This document shows, one piece after another, positions 61,058-64,000 of a stretch of 64,000 nt of DNA. Source of the stretch: Bryobacterales bacterium (GTDB taxonomy: Bacteria > Acidobacteriota > Terriglobia > Bryobacterales > Bryobacteraceae); the NCBI GenBank assembly GCA_003167255.1, contig PMTR01000074.1, positions 186,106-250,105 of the forward strand, written 5' to 3'. A program made the translations under genes and the position numbers. Numbering within the stretch: position 1 is the first letter of the stretch; every line of letters starts with the position of its first letter. The notes below the pieces were generated by a model. That model had not been told where the DNA came from. It did not search any database and saw nothing but the letters and a program-made list of their open reading frames with translations.

Positions 61058-61277
61058 TGGCGTCCAGCCGGTCGAACTGGAAGCCGGGAGGCAAGCGTCG
61101 CCGCAACTTCCGTATCCGCTCCAGGGCTTTCTCGGCGCTGCGATCGCGGGCGATTTCAAACCGGCGGCTATCCGCCACCCGGATATCGATCTGGTCGCCC
61201 TCTTTGAGATCCAGTGCTTCCACTACCGCAGCGGGAAGCCGCACCGCCAGACTGTTTCCCCACTTTGCCACTTGCAT
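61044..61277 (-). CDS. AbrB/MazE-type antitoxin
   Basis: 77 residues from ATG 61277. SpoVT/AbrB swapped-hairpin DNA-binding domain: MQVAKWGNSLAVRLPAAVVE, then EGDQIDIRV. The C-terminal KALERIRKLRRRLPPGFQF part likely wraps the PIN toxin. The complex would repress its own promoter in the short gap from the cytochrome gene at 61322. Confidence 0.88.
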   Translation of the reverse strand: MQVAKWGNSLAVRLPAAVVEALDLKEGDQIDIRVADSRRFEIARDRSAEKALERIRKLRRRLPPGFQFDRLDANARR

Positions 61278-61321
61278 AGATATACATTCATATTGTATAT
61301 CAAAGAGGAAGCTCGCCGCCC

Positions 61322-62428
61322 TTACAGCGAGTTCAGATACGCGATCACGTCCGACATTTCCTGCGCGGTGAACTGCGGCCAGGCGATTTTCTTCTGGGCC
61401 ATCACCTCCAGCATGCGCGGGCCGTGTCCCCATAGCGCCGCCACCATGGTGATGTCGGAGTGAGCGTCCTTGCCCTTCCCCAGCTTCGGCGCGCCGCTTC
61501 CCGGGTCGTCGTGGCAGGCGGTGCATTTCTTTCCGGTAAAGAACTTCTTCCCCCGTTCCGCGCTGCCGTTACCCGTGAAGTATTGACGTGCCCAGATATA
61601 AGAAACGATCTGACGCATCTCGTCGGCCGTGAACACCGGCGGCGGCTGCTTCATCTTGGGCTGATGGTCCCACATGTCCACCGCGATATCCGTCATGGTC
61701 TGGTTCTTCAGCATGTTCTCCAGGGCGGTTGCACCGGCGTGACAATTGACGCACCCCTTGGATTGGAACAGCTTCTCGCCTTCTTCCGCCGGCGGAATCT
61801 GAAAGTTGGCGGCCCGGCCTTTGGTCTCCGGCAGGTTTTGCAGATAGACCAGCATGTCGGTCAGTTCCTGGCTGGTCAGCCGGCCCCACGCCAGCTTCCG
61901 CTGGGCGAATGCTTCGTGCATTTTCGCTCCGTGGTTCCACATCTGCTGCGCCAGCACCAGCGCGTCGGAGAGCGATTCCCATTTGGCTACCGGCGGAGCC
62001 CCGGCCACGGGCGAGGAGGTTATACCGTGGCAATCGGCGCAGTGTTGCGCCGTGAATGCCAGCTTGCCGCGCGCCGCGTCTCCGGGCCGTTCGAAATACC
62101 GCTCCGAAATGAAATAAGCGAACAGGTCCGCGGCCGATTGCGTCGTCAACGTGGGCCTGGCCACCCCCTCCCTCGACATGGTCGACCACATCTTCGGCGC
62201 GTGATTCCACATCAGGCTGGCCATCACCGCGGGCGTATAAGCGCGGTCGATTCTCCTGGAAAGATCGGACGCGATCGTTCCACCCTTGCCGTTGAAGCTA
62301 TGGCAGTGGATGCACTGTTGCGTTTGGAAGAGCTCTTCGCCGCGCCTGGCGTCTCCCGATACGATGCTGGCCCCGAGCGCGCTACCGGCAACCGCCAGGC
62401 CCAACGCCATCACTCCGATCTTGATCAT
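61322..62428 (-). CDS. Periplasmic tetrahaem cytochrome c
   Basis: 368 residues with signal peptide VMALGLAVAGSALGA. Four CxxCH sites: CIHCH, CADCH, CVNCH and CTACH, each heading a repeated ~85-residue domain with a following MWNHAPKM / MWNHGAKM / MWDHQPKM / LWGHGPRM motif, which supplies a Met or His ligand. The fourfold repeat suggests tandem duplication of a mono-haem module. It lies 12 bases after the barrel gene on the same strand, so it probably hands electrons to or from that outer-membrane protein. Confidence 0.92.
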   Translation of the reverse strand: MIKIGVMALGLAVAGSALGASIVSGDARRGEELFQTQQCIHCHSFNGKGGTIASDLSRRIDRAYTPAVMASLMWNHAPKMWSTMSREGVARPTLTTQSAADLFAYFISERYFERPGDAARGKLAFTAQHCADCHGITSSPVAGAPPVAKWESLSDALVLAQQMWNHGAKMHEAFAQRKLAWGRLTSQELTDMLVYLQNLPETKGRAANFQIPPAEEGEKLFQSKGCVNCHAGATALENMLKNQTMTDIAVDMWDHQPKMKQPPPVFTADEMRQIVSYIWARQYFTGNGSAERGKKFFTGKKCTACHDDPGSGAPKLGKGKDAHSDITMVAALWGHGPRMLEVMAQKKIAWPQFTAQEMSDVIAYLNSL

Positions 62429-62440
62429 GCGTGCTCTCCT

Positions 62441-64000
62441 CTAGCGGACCAGCTTCAACCCAGTCGTGAATATGTGGGTCTGGAAGCCCTCGAACACATA
62501 GAAGTCTTCCCGGAATCCATAATACTGCCACTCGCTGTTCCAGAACACGTGCTTTCCCAACGGCAACGAGAACCGCACTAGCGGCTGATAGTACCGCGTG
62601 GTCCGGCTGCCGTTGGCCAGGAACAACGACCCGCCCAGCGTCAGCTTCGCCGCAACCGGCCCAGGCATCGTCAGGTCCACGGCGCCCGAGGCGGTGTGCG
62701 CGTTGTCCCGGTAGTCGGAAATCTCCGGCGTGAAAAACAAGCCCAGGTAATTGATGCTCGATCGCACCGTCGAGCGGTCGTACTCGGCCATCACGCTGAT
62801 GCGTTTGCTCTTCGCCGGCGCCCAGTATACCGCCAGAGAACTGTCGCGGCTTTCGAAATCCAACTGGATGGTGGACGCCGGGTTCTGGTTGTTCAGCACC
62901 TGGAACTTGGCCTGCACGGCCAGTGACGCGCTCAACTGGTATTTCGCCCGCACCCGTCCCTTCTGGTAGTTGTTCAGGCTGGTCCGGAAGTACACGTGAT
63001 CGCTCGATGCGCCTTCGTAATCCAGGTTGAACGAGAGCTTCTGCGACAGCCGGAAATTCGCCCCGGCCAGCCCCACGCTGCGCTTCAGTTGCCCTGACTC
63101 GGAGCCGCCCCCAGGCGCGAAGAACGGCGATGCCGGAACCGTGGCGTCGCCCCAGATATAACGGTAGCCGCCGCGCAACGAAATCTTGGATCCCAGGTCG
63201 TACAGCACGTCCACCTGCTGTTGGTTGTAGTTGACTGTATCGAGTTGGTTCAACGGAACAGCCGCCGGGAGGATGTTAGTAGGAAGCGAAACGCTCGTTA
63301 ACATGCCGAACGCCGCATCATGGTACCGGTCCGTCATCCACGATTCGATAATCCGCATCCGCCGCAGCGGCCGAATCTCGAACCCCAGATTGCCGGTGGT
63401 ATGCGGCTGGTTGGCCGCTCCGGTCCCCAGCGTCTGCTGGCTGCTGTAGAACAGCACCTGGCTGATCAGTGAGAAATTGCCGGTCGCCGCTTCCGTAAAG
63501 TTCACCGTGGTCTTCGGCTCGCTGTACAGGAACTGCCCGTAGAGATCCATCCACGAGAACGGGTGCGCCGTCGCCAGCACCTTGCTGTAGATACTGTGGC
63601 CGCGGATGCCGTAAGCCTGGTTCAGTGTGTTGAGCAGCAACGTCGATTCCAGCAGCAGACTCGTGCGGTCGCCATACTCGGTTCCGTTGAAGCTCGCCTG
63701 GTCGTCGTCCTTGTATGTCGTTCCGCCCTGTTCCATCGTAATGTGGAAGCGGTTGTACTCGAATCGTACGCCGCCGCGATAATTATTGGTGCTGTCGCGC
63801 AGCAGGGTCGCCACCGGGAACTCATCGTTAGAGTCCTGCACCAACTCATCCACCCCGTGTCCATAGCCGGAATTCCGGTCGAAAACCAGGTACGGAACGA
63901 TGCGTTTCCCCGGCCGCAGGTCGAGCCCGACGGTCATCGATCGCCGGTGCGTGTCGAAGGATTGCTCATTGAATCCGCCCGGCGCAATCGGGTTGGCGTA
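62441..64000 (-). CDS. Outer-membrane beta-barrel protein, start beyond window end
   Basis: The frame is open through base 64000, so the N-terminus is missing; about 519 residues remain. Repeating beta-strand pairs with aromatic residues, e.g. LRGGYRYIWGD, FNLDYEGASSDHVYFRT, VMAEYDRSTVRSSINYLG, and a C-terminal HIFTTGLKLVR strand mark a large barrel. Next to the tetrahaem cytochrome it could act as the porin of a porin-cytochrome conduit like MtrB/PioB, but no MtrA-like decahaem partner is visible in the window. Confidence 0.75.
   Translation of the reverse strand, partial: YANPIAPGGFNEQSFDTHRRSMTVGLDLRPGKRIVPYLVFDRNSGYGHGVDELVQDSNDEFPVATLLRDSTNNYRGGVRFEYNRFHITMEQGGTTYKDDDQASFNGTEYGDRTSLLLESTLLLNTLNQAYGIRGHSIYSKVLATAHPFSWMDLYGQFLYSEPKTTVNFTEAATGNFSLISQVLFYSSQQTLGTGAANQPHTTGNLGFEIRPLRRMRIIESWMTDRYHDAAFGMLTSVSLPTNILPAAVPLNQLDTVNYNQQQVDVLYDLGSKISLRGGYRYIWGDATVPASPFFAPGGGSESGQLKRSVGLAGANFRLSQKLSFNLDYEGASSDHVYFRTSLNNYQKGRVRAKYQLSASLAVQAKFQVLNNQNPASTIQLDFESRDSSLAVYWAPAKSKRISVMAEYDRSTVRSSINYLGLFFTPEISDYRDNAHTASGAVDLTMPGPVAAKLTLGGSLFLANGSRTTRYYQPLVRFSLPLGKHVFWNSEWQYYGFREDFYVFEGFQTHIFTTGLKLVR

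Noticed and set aside
1..64000. CRISPR array or cas genes, rRNA operon
   Set aside because: No regularly spaced identical repeats, no Cas-like proteins and no rRNA-like sequence noticed on reading.

Overview
The window reads as a chromosomal segment of a flagellated, respiring, high-GC Gram-negative bacterium, most likely an Acidobacteriota member of the Solibacter/Bryobacter type. This is inferred from the gene mix: DUF1501/DUF1549-DUF1553 pairs, a Ser/Thr kinase with a long C-terminal helical region, an ECF sigma/RskA-type anti-sigma pair, many multihaem cytochromes c, an exosortase pair, several toxin-antitoxin-like cassettes and structured dispersed repeats. It is not proven by a marker gene. 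Planctomycetes share some of these families, but the flagellar and cytochrome gene set fits Acidobacteriota better.

Layout. 1-7.7 kb: flagellar export and regulation genes fliR (cut by the window start), flhB, flhA, flhF, fliA, fliN and a DUF2802-like gene. 7.8-10.4 kb: MoxR-type AAA+ ATPase plus a large unknown partner. 10.5-13.9 kb: a visibly more A/T-rich two-gene island, a PD-(D/E)XK-like/DGQHR fusion followed by a D12-class adenine methylase. This is the best candidate in the window for a little-described (defence-like) system. 14-18.5 kb: sigma-54 activator with a pseudo-receiver, diverging from flgM-flgN-flgK-flgL, which carry a near-consensus sigma-28 promoter. 18.5-20 kb: EpsI/exosortase. 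20-29.3 kb: Ser/Thr kinase, a lipoprotein, and a PPC/DUF1501/DUF1549/RidA operon. 29.3-33.5 kb: Fic protein with its own palindromic operator-like site, an NtrB/NtrC-like pair, and a VapB-like remnant. 33.7-40.7 kb: electron-transfer operon (cytochrome-barrel fusion, monohaem cytochrome, GltD-like FAD/Fe-S protein, Rieske protein, b6-type cytochrome b fused to subunit IV, hexahaem cytochrome).

40.7-49.4 kb is accessory: a broken HEPN/MNT cassette, a CRP/FNR regulator, a phosphodiesterase, a NarL/NarX-like pair, small proteins, a DUF6036 nucleotidyltransferase cassette and tRNA-Ser(UGA). 49.4-56.1 kb is housekeeping-like: DUF421, dnaB, a MidA-like methyltransferase, a 20-residue lysine-rich peptide gene with its own promoter and terminator, ECF sigma/anti-sigma and an FAH-family enzyme. 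56.3-64 kb: methyltransferase, HicAB with a frameshifted hicA, TauE/DUF1634, a second CRP/FNR, DinB, a PIN/AbrB pair, a tetrahaem cytochrome and an outer-membrane barrel running off the window end.

Three dispersed intergenic repeat families occur as pairs: 87 bp (37310, 59934), 120 bp (37433, 51648), and a family that starts exactly at stop codons (1808, 25913). One copy of the last is itself interrupted by an inverted-repeat element. Two toxin genes (HepT-like and hicA) carry single-base frameshifts while their partners are intact.
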